A stretch of 64,000 nucleotides of DNA from Chlorobiaceae bacterium. GTDB taxonomy: Bacteria > Bacteroidota > Chlorobiia > Chlorobiales > Chlorobiaceae. Where the stretch lies: contig JAAXXL010000004.1 of the NCBI GenBank assembly GCA_013334485.1, forward strand, positions 1 through 64,000, given 5' to 3'. Shown in pieces: positions 26,944-35,764 of this stretch. How positions within the stretch are numbered: the stretch's first letter is position 1; the number at the start of each line of letters is the position of its first letter. Below the pieces are notes generated by a model. It was not told the DNA's origin and did not search any database. It saw nothing but the letters and a program-made list of their open reading frames with translations. Made by a program: the position numbers and the translations under genes.

Positions 26944-27486
26944 ATGATTTACAAGTGCAGTGAGGATTATTTTGTCAGACCGCTTTCAGAAAGTGATCTT
27001 GATGGACCTTGGCCAGGTTGGTTTGAAGATCAGGAGGTGTGTCGATACAACTCTCATGGTAAATTTTTTAAATCGCGGGCATTCTTTGTGGATTACCTGA
27101 ATGCATTAAATCGCGAAGATCGAGTAGTCTGGGCGATTTGCCACAGAAATGATGGACATGTTGGAAATGTAAGTCTACAGCAAATATCTCTGATCAACCG
27201 TACAGCAGAATTTGCAATTATATTGGGTGATAAACGACATTGGGGAAAAGGATTGGGATTACTGGTGGGCAGGAAATTGTTGGAGCATGGGTTCAATAAA
27301 CTGAATTTGGAACGTATATACTGCGGAACTACCGCAAGCAATGAGGGTATGAAAAATCTTGCGAGTGCTCTGGGGATGGTCCTTGAGGGTACCCGGAGGC
27401 AACATTTTTTTCTCGAGGGTATCAGGGTAGACATGCTGGAATATGGTGTTTTGCGAGATGAATTTGCAGAGACATCGGTAATATGA
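26944..27486 (+). CDS. GNAT family N-acetyltransferase (RimJ/RimL type)
   Basis: 180-residue acyl-CoA-dependent transferase. The acetyl-CoA binding loop is GDKRHWGKGLGLLVGRKLL (residues about 99-117), followed by the NLERIYCGTTASNEGMKNLASALGM segment typical of this family. It follows the dehydrogenase and aminotransferase and probably acylates their amino sugar. A GAGGGGG ribosome site precedes the ATG. The stop overlaps the next start (ATGA). Confidence 0.82.
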   Translation: MIYKCSEDYFVRPLSESDLDGPWPGWFEDQEVCRYNSHGKFFKSRAFFVDYLNALNREDRVVWAICHRNDGHVGNVSLQQISLINRTAEFAIILGDKRHWGKGLGLLVGRKLLEHGFNKLNLERIYCGTTASNEGMKNLASALGMVLEGTRRQHFFLEGIRVDMLEYGVLRDEFAETSVI

Positions 27487-28397
27487 TTGCAGTAGTTTCC
27501 CATGATGCTGGTGGTGCTGAAATTTTAAGTAGCTATGTACGAGCGCAGGATCTTGATGTTCTGTATGTGTTAGATGGACCCGCACGCACTATTTTCGAGC
27601 GTAAGTTAGGCAAAATAGAAATTATCGCTCTTGACGAAGCTATACGTAAATCAACATCAATTATTTGCAGTACAAGTTGGGCTTCAGATATTGAGTTTAA
27701 CGCCATCAAGTTAGCGCGTACTGCCAATAAACGTTCAATAGCATTTCTTGATCATTGGGTAAATTACCGGGACCGATTTGTCAGATCAGCCGAAACTGTT
27801 TTGCCTGATGAAATTTGGGTGGGTGATGTTTTTGCAAAAAACATAGCTCAGGAGGTTTTTCCGGACATCGCGGTTACCTTGGTGGATAATCCATATTTCA
27901 AGGATGTACGGAAAGAACTTCTTTCGAATCAATCGTGTCGTCCATCTTCCCAAGACGCCATTTCGATCCTTTATGTTTGTGAGCCAATCAGCAGGCATGC
28001 CTTGCTACGACATGGTGATGCGCGTTTCTGGGGTTATGTTGAGGAGGATGCGCTCCGTTATTTTTTGTCAAACACATCAGTATTAGGTAAGCCGATTGAA
28101 CGAATCCTTATTCGAGCACATCCTTCCGAGAACGCAGATAAATATAGTTGGGTTCAAAATGAGTTTAATCTGCCGATTGAATTTGGTGCAATACGTACTC
28201 TATCTGAGGAAATTGCGGGCTGTGATGTAATTGTCGGATGTGAGTCAATGGCATTGGTAGTTGGGTTACTTGCCGGTAAAAAAGTTATAAGTTGTATTCC
28301 TCCTCACGGCAGAGCCTGTGTTTTGCCTCACACTGAGATCATAAAAATAAAAGATATTATGGAAAATAAACAGTTAATATATCAAAGCAATGAGTGA
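27483..28397 (+). CDS. unrecognised protein, GT-B-like, surface polysaccharide context
   Basis: I do not recognise this 304-residue protein. Its two halves look like Rossmann-type domains. The first starts IAVVSHDAGGAEILSSYV and contains CSTSWASDIE and AFLDHWVNYRDRF. The second has LIRAHPSENADKY and DVIVGCESMALVVGLLAGKK, a Ser-rich block near the C-terminus like those in polysialyl- and CDP-glycerol-type transferases. No signal peptide or membrane helix is visible. ATGA overlap upstream and an 8-base overlap with the amidotransferase gene point to a shared pathway. A glycosyltransferase or sugar-nucleotide hydrolase role is possible but unproven. Confidence 0.6.
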   Translation: MIAVVSHDAGGAEILSSYVRAQDLDVLYVLDGPARTIFERKLGKIEIIALDEAIRKSTSIICSTSWASDIEFNAIKLARTANKRSIAFLDHWVNYRDRFVRSAETVLPDEIWVGDVFAKNIAQEVFPDIAVTLVDNPYFKDVRKELLSNQSCRPSSQDAISILYVCEPISRHALLRHGDARFWGYVEEDALRYFLSNTSVLGKPIERILIRAHPSENADKYSWVQNEFNLPIEFGAIRTLSEEIAGCDVIVGCESMALVVGLLAGKKVISCIPPHGRACVLPHTEIIKIKDIMENKQLIYQSNE

Positions 28398-29610
28398 TAC
28401 TTCATCAGAACCAATCAAAGGTATTCAATACTGCATTCGATGCTGTGTACCAGAAACTCAGGAGGGTGTTCAGTTTGATGAAATGGGTATATGTACTGCA
28501 TGCCGATCGTCTGAAGAAAAAATGCACATCGACTGGACTGTACGTGAAAAGCAGTTAAGAAAAATTTTTGAAGAAGCTAAAGCCAGTTCCGGAAATAATT
28601 ACGATTGTGTATTGCCGATCTCTGGGGGTAAAGACAGTTTTTTTCAGGCGCATGTTTTAGTAAATGTCTATGGATTGAAACCGCTTGCCGTGACGTTTAA
28701 CCAAAATTGGGTTTCAGAGACTGGGTTTTATAATCTGCAACGCTGCCTGGAAGTTTTTAATTTGGATCATCTGCAATTCACACCATCAAGAGGTTTAGTC
28801 AATCGAGTGGCGAGGAAGTCGCTAGATGCGATCGGTGATGCATGTTGGCATTGTCACGCCGGGATTGGCGCATTTCCTTTACAAGTTGCAACTCGCTTTA
28901 AAATACCCTTGTTGATATGGGGAGAGTCAACTGCTGAGAGCTCCGGTAAGGCTGCATTTAGTTGTCCACAAAAATTTGACAGGGATTATTTTACAAAGGT
29001 TTCAGCCAAGCTTACAGCACAAGAGATGATTGATGATAAGCTTAGCGCAAAAGATCTTTACCCTTTTGAACTGCCAAGCTATAAAGAAATTGAGAATACT
29101 GGTGTTTGGGGAATTCATTTAGGTGATTACATGTTCTGGGATGACGAACGCCAGACCGAATGGATTCGTGATGTATATGGCTGGAGAGAAACTGAGATGG
29201 AAGGTGCTTTTAAGGGCTATAAAAGCGCTGAATGTATCATGTCTGGTGTGCATGATTTTACTTGTTATCAAAAAAGAGGATTCGGCAGATCAACATGGCA
29301 AGCATCTGTGGATGTTCGAAATGGATTGCTTACCAGGAAAGAGGGATTTGAGTTGATTTGTAAACACGATCAAGAGCGGCCTGATGCACTGGATTACTAT
29401 TTGAAAATTACAGGAATGAGCGAAGCCGAGTTTTATGATATTATGAGAGAAAAAAAACTCAAGGTGTTAAAGGATATTGATTTGCCATACCACCCCAAAG
29501 CGAAGCCGAATGCGGAGCAATTATTTCCATTCGTAGAACAAATAATCCAAAAACATTTAAACCAGCCTGACCCAAGAATCACGAGAGATCAGAAGGAGGA
29601 TATATTATGA
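28390..29610 (+). CDS. N-acetyl sugar amidotransferase, WbpG/PseA family
   Basis: ATP-pyrophosphatase-type amidotransferase that converts an N-acetyl group to acetamidino using ammonia. The N-terminal zinc-type cysteines (YCIRCCVPET and ICTACR), the PP-loop SGGKDS (residues 78-83) and CWHCH near 155 match TIGR03573-like proteins. It belongs to the same family as the gene at 50511, but the two are clearly diverged. No hisH/hisF lies beside it. Instead an amidase gene follows in an ATGA overlap. Its position after the pse operon suggests a PseA-like role on pseudaminic acid or on the amino sugar made by the preceding trio. Confidence 0.87.
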   Translation: MSDTSSEPIKGIQYCIRCCVPETQEGVQFDEMGICTACRSSEEKMHIDWTVREKQLRKIFEEAKASSGNNYDCVLPISGGKDSFFQAHVLVNVYGLKPLAVTFNQNWVSETGFYNLQRCLEVFNLDHLQFTPSRGLVNRVARKSLDAIGDACWHCHAGIGAFPLQVATRFKIPLLIWGESTAESSGKAAFSCPQKFDRDYFTKVSAKLTAQEMIDDKLSAKDLYPFELPSYKEIENTGVWGIHLGDYMFWDDERQTEWIRDVYGWRETEMEGAFKGYKSAECIMSGVHDFTCYQKRGFGRSTWQASVDVRNGLLTRKEGFELICKHDQERPDALDYYLKITGMSEAEFYDIMREKKLKVLKDIDLPYHPKAKPNAEQLFPFVEQIIQKHLNQPDPRITRDQKEDIL

Positions 29611-31001
29611 GCAGTATTTTCCTGGAACAATCAATTCCGCAATTGCTTCAAAATATTGAGCAGGGCGCCCTATCCTTTAGAGATCTGGCAGATGTTACTG
29701 TGCAGAAAATAAATGAAAAGGAATCAGAGACATTGGCATGGGTTAATTTTGATTCGGATAAGCTTAGGTTTGAGTCAGAACAGTCTTGGTTAAAATACAA
29801 GGCTCGGGGGTATCTATTGGGGCTTGATGGACTTCCTTTTGGTGTAAAAGATATTTTTAATACCAAGTCATTCCCCACTCAAATGGGGTCGCCTTTATGG
29901 AAAGACTTCACTCCAGGTAACAATGCGAGGGTAGTGGATTCAGTGCTTTTGTCTGGAGGCATTGTTGTTGGAAAAACAGTGACTGCGGAGTTTGCAGTGC
30001 ATGCGCTCAATGAGACATTGAATCCTCATGATTCATCAAAAACACCGGGGACATCTTCAAGCGGGTCGGCTGCCGCTGTAGCCACGGGGATGGTCCCATT
30101 TGCTTTGGCTACACAGACTGCCGGTTCTATTGTAAGACCGGCCAGTTTTTGCGGAGTCTGGGGTATGAAGCCGTCGTTTGGACTGCTTCCTCGTACTGGG
30201 GTACTCAAAACCACTGATTCACTTGACACCATTGGTTTTGTCGCTGCACATGCCAAAAGTTTGAGACCCCTTCTTGACATCGTAAGAGTAAAGGGACCTG
30301 ATTATCCGTATGTCTATCAATATTTAGACAGACACGGATCCTTGCCAAAGAAACAAGGTCGACCATGGCGAGTCGGATTTGTTATGACTCACGTATGGGC
30401 AACAGCTGCACCTTATGCTCAACAGGCAGTCGAAGCACTCGCCAGAAGAATCGGATCTGAAACCGGATTTGAAGTGGAAGAAATTGTTTGGCCGGCTGAT
30501 TTACAGACATCGCATGATATCCACTCAATTATTTACAACAAATCGCTCTCTTATTATTTTCAGAATGAAAAGAAAATGGACTCCCATGTTACGCCAATCA
30601 TGAATAAAATGATTGATGCAGGCGATTCCATAACACCAGATCAATTTAAACGTGCACTTACCGATCAGGAAAAATATTGCGCGAGGCTGGATCAACTCTT
30701 TGCACCGTATGATATTGTCTTATCATTGGGGACATCAAGTTCGGCTCCGTCAAGAGGAGTTGAAGAGTTACCAGACCCTTCATTAATCTGGACTTTGGGA
30801 CATCTTCCGACAGTTGCAGCGCCGGTATTTCGTTCTCCCGAAGCTCTCCCTTTTGGAGTTCAGTTTGTTTCACGCAGGTGGAATGATTACTTGCTTCTTC
30901 AAGGGGTTGAGGAGTTAGTAAACAGGGGTGTTTTGCCTGAGGGTTGTACTCTTACTGCTGAATTGATGCCACAAGTGTCGACTTCTGATGGATTAGTTTA
31001 A
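29607..31001 (+). CDS. amidase, amidase-signature family
   Basis: Serine amidase of the GatA/FAAH fold. The Ser-cisSer-Lys triad is visible: Lys81 in PFGVKDIF, the cis-Ser in the GTSSSGSAAAVATG block (about 150-152) and Ser174 in TAGSIVRPA. The length of 464 is normal. It has a strong AAGGAGG seven bases before the ATG and an ATGA overlap with the WbpG-type gene. Its natural substrate is unknown. The position suggests it either releases ammonia for the amidotransferase, as GatA does for GatB, or trims an amide on the glycan. The Gly-Gly of the usual GGSSGGS motif is Gly-Thr here. Confidence 0.88.
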   Translation: MSSIFLEQSIPQLLQNIEQGALSFRDLADVTVQKINEKESETLAWVNFDSDKLRFESEQSWLKYKARGYLLGLDGLPFGVKDIFNTKSFPTQMGSPLWKDFTPGNNARVVDSVLLSGGIVVGKTVTAEFAVHALNETLNPHDSSKTPGTSSSGSAAAVATGMVPFALATQTAGSIVRPASFCGVWGMKPSFGLLPRTGVLKTTDSLDTIGFVAAHAKSLRPLLDIVRVKGPDYPYVYQYLDRHGSLPKKQGRPWRVGFVMTHVWATAAPYAQQAVEALARRIGSETGFEVEEIVWPADLQTSHDIHSIIYNKSLSYYFQNEKKMDSHVTPIMNKMIDAGDSITPDQFKRALTDQEKYCARLDQLFAPYDIVLSLGTSSSAPSRGVEELPDPSLIWTLGHLPTVAAPVFRSPEALPFGVQFVSRRWNDYLLLQGVEELVNRGVLPEGCTLTAELMPQVSTSDGLV

Positions 31002-32840
31002 ATGAAAATTTCCAACAAGAATATCCGAGCAACTGTGTTTCAGGAATTCTGGAGCGATGAGTATAAGGACTCCTTGTATTTATGGCAGGGTTCTAAACAT
31101 CACAGTACACTTGCTGATATTGACACGAATCCAGTACCTACGTGTAAGGATTATTTCACGACTCAGAAAGAAATAGAGGCCGGTCATGAATTCTGTAAAA
31201 AATTTTACTACAAAATTCTTCCGGAATTAACCGTAAGTTTGAATAATGCACACAACCTTGACCTGCCTGTTTCTTTTTGGCAAGTTGTTTTTGGTTATTG
31301 GTTGTATCGTCATATTTCGATTGTCTATGATAAATATGTTTATCTTAGCGCATTAGATATTGATAGGACGAGTCTCAAATTATTAAGCAAGGAGGATTTC
31401 TACATCCCTCAAAATCATGTTGATTATATATTTTGTTTTGCAAGTGATTTTGGAGTGCAGCAGTTAGTTAGTCAGTATTATTACCTTTTCAAGACCAAAG
31501 AATTTACGGAGGTACACAGGACATTTACTCATGGTGATACCTCTTCGAATAACGACACGCTTTTATCACGAGTAAAGCGAAATTATTCGATGTTGAAATT
31601 TGAACCCGAAATTGCGCTTTTAGGTGCGTATTTTAGTGCAAATACCGTAAATATATTAGGAGGAAAATCTTCAGGCAGAATAAACAGCATCGTTTTGCCG
31701 ATTACAGAAAAAAAAACAATTGATGTCGATTTTGTGAAAAGGCGATGTATATCTAATAGCGTCGTCGAAAATAGCTTCGACAGCTATTTCATGCAATCTT
31801 TATATTATTGTTTGCCTAAAGATATTTTGGAAGGATTTTTTGAATATTACAGCGTTTATCAAAAGGATATCAAATCAAGAAAATTCACACATATTGTCTC
31901 TGAGGATTGGATAAGCAATATTTCAAATGCAATATATATTGCATTGGCAAAGGAAAATAAGGTGCGATTTATTTCTCACGAACATGGTGCTGGTACATGT
32001 TACTATAAGAATTTTTTGCATTTTATAGACTACGGATCTGCAGATATATATCTTTCTGTTGGATGGAAAGAAAATGGAAGAAACTTTATTCCTGGTGGGT
32101 TCACTTGTCGGGATATTATTCCATACAAGCAGGATTCTAATAAAGAGACTATTCTATTTATAACACGCACCAAATTTATTTATTGGGAGGAATTTAACGA
32201 ATACAATGCATCAAATTCTACTTTTATTAAGGAGGTAGCAGTCGTTGCGGATTTTATTAGATTATTTCCTCAAGTATTGAAAGAAAAACTATTGTTCAGA
32301 CCAAGGCCCGCAAAATTGTTTTGGGATGTAGAACATTTGCTGGAACTTGAGAAGCATAATGTGAAAGTAGACAGGGGGGATTTTACGGAAAGTATTTCCA
32401 AGTCAAGGATTGTCGTGACTGATCACATGAGTACCGGATTTGCGGAAATATTGTTGATGAAAGTTCCGTTTATTCTTGTTTATGATATCAGTTTTTTGCC
32501 GTTGACAAACGAACTGAGACAAATATTTGATGATTTGATCAGTTGTGGGGTGGTTCATCTTTCAGCATCGTCAGCAGTGTCACACTTATCATCAATTTAC
32601 GATGATGTAGAAGGATGGTGGCAAAGCGAATCTGTTTGCCGGTCTGTCGGAAAACTGATTGATGTGTCGCTTGCACCACCAAACAGAACCACAGATTACC
32701 TTCTCTCTTTGCTATCGGGAGATAGCAAAAGCCAACCTACTTTACAGTACCGCTTCCTGACGTGGTCGGAAGATTGTGCGAAGAGAGCTTACAGGTTAAT
32801 GAAGAAATCAAAATCATTAATCTCTTCAAGAGCAAAATAA
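31002..32840 (+). CDS. putative transferase, LIC12162-like (612 aa)
   Basis: Large soluble protein with GT-B-like features. It has an ISHEHGAGTCYYKNF block near residue 325, a SADIYLSVGW strand near 345, FRPRPAKLFWD near 430 and a C-terminal VTDHMSTGFAEILLMKVPFI segment. It ends in the YDDVEGWWQS pattern that I associate with the LIC12162 transferase family of spirochaete and other O-antigen loci. The N-terminus is divergent from that family. The sequence is visibly more AT-rich than its neighbours, suggesting separate acquisition. Because it precedes the phosphoramidate genes, it may transfer a sugar or the phosphoramidate group. The start ATG immediately follows the amidase stop. Confidence 0.6.
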   Translation: MKISNKNIRATVFQEFWSDEYKDSLYLWQGSKHHSTLADIDTNPVPTCKDYFTTQKEIEAGHEFCKKFYYKILPELTVSLNNAHNLDLPVSFWQVVFGYWLYRHISIVYDKYVYLSALDIDRTSLKLLSKEDFYIPQNHVDYIFCFASDFGVQQLVSQYYYLFKTKEFTEVHRTFTHGDTSSNNDTLLSRVKRNYSMLKFEPEIALLGAYFSANTVNILGGKSSGRINSIVLPITEKKTIDVDFVKRRCISNSVVENSFDSYFMQSLYYCLPKDILEGFFEYYSVYQKDIKSRKFTHIVSEDWISNISNAIYIALAKENKVRFISHEHGAGTCYYKNFLHFIDYGSADIYLSVGWKENGRNFIPGGFTCRDIIPYKQDSNKETILFITRTKFIYWEEFNEYNASNSTFIKEVAVVADFIRLFPQVLKEKLLFRPRPAKLFWDVEHLLELEKHNVKVDRGDFTESISKSRIVVTDHMSTGFAEILLMKVPFILVYDISFLPLTNELRQIFDDLISCGVVHLSASSAVSHLSSIYDDVEGWWQSESVCRSVGKLIDVSLAPPNRTTDYLLSLLSGDSKSQPTLQYRFLTWSEDCAKRAYRLMKKSKSLISSRAK

Positions 32841-32845
32841 AAATA

Positions 32846-35224
32846 ATGATACAAAGACTATCAAAAGCTCAAACGCTCAATCAGCTTAAAACTAAGGTTA
32901 ACTTCTTCCAGGTTCCTGAACTTCAGATAATTGATGCATCATTATACACCTCTACCCCGGATGACGTTGTCAAAGAGATAATAAATACTTTTTCTGGTCG
33001 CTCTCTGGCCATAAGATCATCTGCTGCAAACGAAGATGGTGTTAAAAATGCACGAGCCGGAGAGTTCGATTCAGTGCTGAACGTTTCGTCAACGGACGCT
33101 TACGCTATAGGTGATGCAATCAATACCGTGATTGCCAGCTACGAAAATAAAGGCGTGCGTACAAGAGGGGATGAGGTTATTGTTCAGGAGATGGTACTGA
33201 ACACCAGCATGAGCGGTGTTGTCTTTACGCATGACCTGAACACCGGTGCGCCATATTATGTTATCAACTATGACGATGTATCCGGTTTGACCAATACGGT
33301 TACATCCGGTGGCGGTGAATACTCGAATCGAACACTCTATATTCATCGCGGAGCTACAGAAGCCCTTCGTTCAGAGCGTTTTCAACGATTGATACAGGCG
33401 ATTCAGGAGTTGGAGCAAGTCATGGGCAGCCAGTTTCTCGATGTTGAATTTGCTCTTGCCGGGGACTTGACTCCATATCTTCTACAGGTACGGGCTATTA
33501 CCACGCAGCCTAACTGGAATCGGGCTGTTGCCAGGCGCATCGACGCTGCACTGCAAGGTATACAGGCTTTTGTGAGCGCACGAATGAAACCTATGGCGGG
33601 CGTATACGGTAGATCCACAGTGCTTGGCCAGATGCCTGACTGGAATCCCGCAGAGATGATCGGACGCGCCCCTCGGGCACTGGCCTTTTCGCTTTACCAG
33701 ACCTTAATTACCGATCATGCATGGCGCGTGGCAAGAGAGATGATGGGGTATGCAGTTCCTGTCGGTCAGCCGTTGATGGTATCTCTCTCCGGTCAGCCAT
33801 TTATAGATACTCGGTTGAGTTTTCACTCTTTTTTGCCTGCCGATCTTTCACCTGAGATAAGTGAGAAGCTGGTTGATGCATGGGTGAACAGGCTGCAGGC
33901 CTATCCGGAACTGCATGACAAAGTGGAATTTGATGTTGCCATTACAACTTACAGTTTCGACATCGACGAAAAAATACAGTCACTGATCGGCACTTCACTT
34001 ACGCAGTCGGAGCAGTCGGTATTCAAGGAAGTTTTGCGCCAGCAGACGCGTACATTACTCGAGAACAATAATCAGGGCGGTATCAGCAATGCGTTGTCCA
34101 GGGTGAATGAGTTGAGCAGGAAGCAGGCTCAATCGCGACAATTGTCCGAAGATCAGGATATTACCTCCCTGTTTGAAATGGTTGATGATTGTATCCGTCT
34201 GGGAACCGTACCCTTTTCTGTTTTGGCTCGACATGGCTTCATTGCCCGGACGATACTCCTGTCGTTGCATAAGCGAGGTATTTTGACAATGGAAGATGTT
34301 CAGCTTATTCAGTCCGGAATTCGAACAGTTGCCAGTACACTCGTAAATGATATGCGCCGTTTACAGCTTGGCGAGATCTCTCGTTCGGAGTTTATGGCAG
34401 AGTATGGCCATTTGCGCCCCGGTACCTATGATATCCTGTCACCTCGATATGATCAGATGTCCGATCTTGGAATGAATGATACGCAAGTTCGCCCCAAGCA
34501 GGAGCATAACGAGTTTATATTGAGCTTCAGGCAGCGGCGTGAAATAGATCGGCTTCTTCAGTCGGAAGGGTTTCATGAACTCGACGCAGAAAAATTGCTC
34601 GATTATCTTAAAGCTGCAACGGTAGGTCGTGAATATGGGAAGTTTGTCTTTACCCGATCTGTCAGTGATATACTCGAACTTATTGCAGGTTTTGGCGAGA
34701 AGCATGGTTTGAGCCGGGATGAAATGTCGTATGTCTCGATTGACAATCTTCTTGATGTTGTTACGAAGAGTAGTGAAGGCTCTATCGAAGAGCGGCTTCG
34801 CAGGATTGCTGAAGATGAATGCGAGAAGCACGCATTAAGTGCGGCGATACGTTTGCCCCAGGTGTTGTTTGATGAGGCGGGTGTGCATATTGTACCTTTT
34901 CAGGTCAGTCACCCGAATTTTATTACGCACAAGAAAATTACAGCGGCTTGTGTCTGCCTGCTTGCAGGGCAAACCGCGCCGGCACTGACAGGAAAAATTG
35001 TACTGATTGAAAATGCAGATCCGGGATTTGACTGGATTTTTGCCCAGCAAATTGGCGCTCTTATTACCAAATACGGTGGCGCAAATTCACACATGGCGAT
35101 ACGTTGTGCGGAATTTGGCATTCCTGCTGCAATAGGTTGTGGTGAGCAGCGCTTTGAGGTATTCATAAACGCAAATCAGATTCTCCTGGATTGCGCTGCA
35201 GGTTTGATTAATCCCTTGCATTAA
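32846..35224 (+). CDS. L-glutamine kinase homologue (Cj1418-like, PEP-synthase fold)
   Basis: Built like PEP synthase. An N-terminal ATP-grasp nucleotide-binding domain (LAIRSSAANEDG near 56, VIVQEMV near 110, LDVEFAL near 195) and a C-terminal phosphohistidine swivel domain with His749 in GGANSHMAIRC are present, but the PEP/pyruvate TIM-barrel domain is lacking. That is the plan of Campylobacter Cj1418, which phosphorylates the amide of L-glutamine as the first step of phosphoramidate synthesis. The length of 792 is close to that enzyme. The frame extends to 32762 but the ATG at 32846 follows the previous stop by five bases. The four dedicated partner homologues downstream make this assignment strong by context. 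Confidence 0.85.
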   Translation: MIQRLSKAQTLNQLKTKVNFFQVPELQIIDASLYTSTPDDVVKEIINTFSGRSLAIRSSAANEDGVKNARAGEFDSVLNVSSTDAYAIGDAINTVIASYENKGVRTRGDEVIVQEMVLNTSMSGVVFTHDLNTGAPYYVINYDDVSGLTNTVTSGGGEYSNRTLYIHRGATEALRSERFQRLIQAIQELEQVMGSQFLDVEFALAGDLTPYLLQVRAITTQPNWNRAVARRIDAALQGIQAFVSARMKPMAGVYGRSTVLGQMPDWNPAEMIGRAPRALAFSLYQTLITDHAWRVAREMMGYAVPVGQPLMVSLSGQPFIDTRLSFHSFLPADLSPEISEKLVDAWVNRLQAYPELHDKVEFDVAITTYSFDIDEKIQSLIGTSLTQSEQSVFKEVLRQQTRTLLENNNQGGISNALSRVNELSRKQAQSRQLSEDQDITSLFEMVDDCIRLGTVPFSVLARHGFIARTILLSLHKRGILTMEDVQLIQSGIRTVASTLVNDMRRLQLGEISRSEFMAEYGHLRPGTYDILSPRYDQMSDLGMNDTQVRPKQEHNEFILSFRQRREIDRLLQSEGFHELDAEKLLDYLKAATVGREYGKFVFTRSVSDILELIAGFGEKHGLSRDEMSYVSIDNLLDVVTKSSEGSIEERLRRIAEDECEKHALSAAIRLPQVLFDEAGVHIVPFQVSHPNFITHKKITAACVCLLAGQTAPALTGKIVLIENADPGFDWIFAQQIGALITKYGGANSHMAIRCAEFGIPAAIGCGEQRFEVFINANQILLDCAAGLINPLH

Positions 35225-35236
35225 AAGGAGACAGTT

Positions 35237-35764
35237 ATGGTTGTGTGGTTAATTGGTTTATCAGGTACAGGAAAAACAACTTTAGCCAATCAAGTTGTCG
35301 AGCGGATACGGCAATCGAATGGCAAAGTGGTTCTCCTTGACGGTGATTTGATACGAAACCTTTTTGGCAATGATGTTGATCATACCATCGAAGGCAGGAG
35401 GCGAAATGCGGAACGTCTTTCGGTTCTCTCAAAGTTTCTCGCTGATCAGGGAATTCATGTTGTGGCGGCTGTTCTTTCGATATTTCCGGAGTGGCGTCGC
35501 TGGAACAGGGAACATATTCCCGATTACTCCGAAGTGTATATAAAGGCATCAATGGAGACATTGTTGAGACGCGATATCAAGAATTTGTATGCCAGAGCAG
35601 CAAAAGGTGAAATTGTTAACGTTGTTGGCGTGGACATACCCTTTCCGGAGCCTGAAAATCCGGAGCTGGTAATTGAAAATGATGTTGACCGGCTTGATTA
35701 TCAGGAATTTACAGACAGAATCATGAGCCTTGCAGTAGTGCGAGAGGCGTTTGGGTGCGCATGA
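35237..35764 (+). CDS. CDP-phosphoramidate kinase homologue (Cj1415-like, APS-kinase fold)
   Basis: Small P-loop kinase of the APS-kinase family: Walker A GLSGTGKTT (residues 7-15), LLDGDLIRN (near 34) and the NAERLSVLSKFL helix. In sulfate assimilation this fold phosphorylates APS at the 3' position. The Campylobacter homologue Cj1415 does the same on cytidine diphosphoramidate. No sulfurylase or PAPS reductase gene lies nearby, whereas the glutamine kinase, cytidylyltransferase and hydrolase do, so the second role is preferred. A clear AAAGGAG precedes the ATG. Confidence 0.83.
   Translation: MVVWLIGLSGTGKTTLANQVVERIRQSNGKVVLLDGDLIRNLFGNDVDHTIEGRRRNAERLSVLSKFLADQGIHVVAAVLSIFPEWRRWNREHIPDYSEVYIKASMETLLRRDIKNLYARAAKGEIVNVVGVDIPFPEPENPELVIENDVDRLDYQEFTDRIMSLAVVREAFGCA

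Noticed and set aside
32846-35224. Phosphoenolpyruvate synthase
   Set aside because: The ATP-grasp and phosphohistidine domains are present, but the C-terminal PEP-binding barrel is missing and the context is polysaccharide modification.
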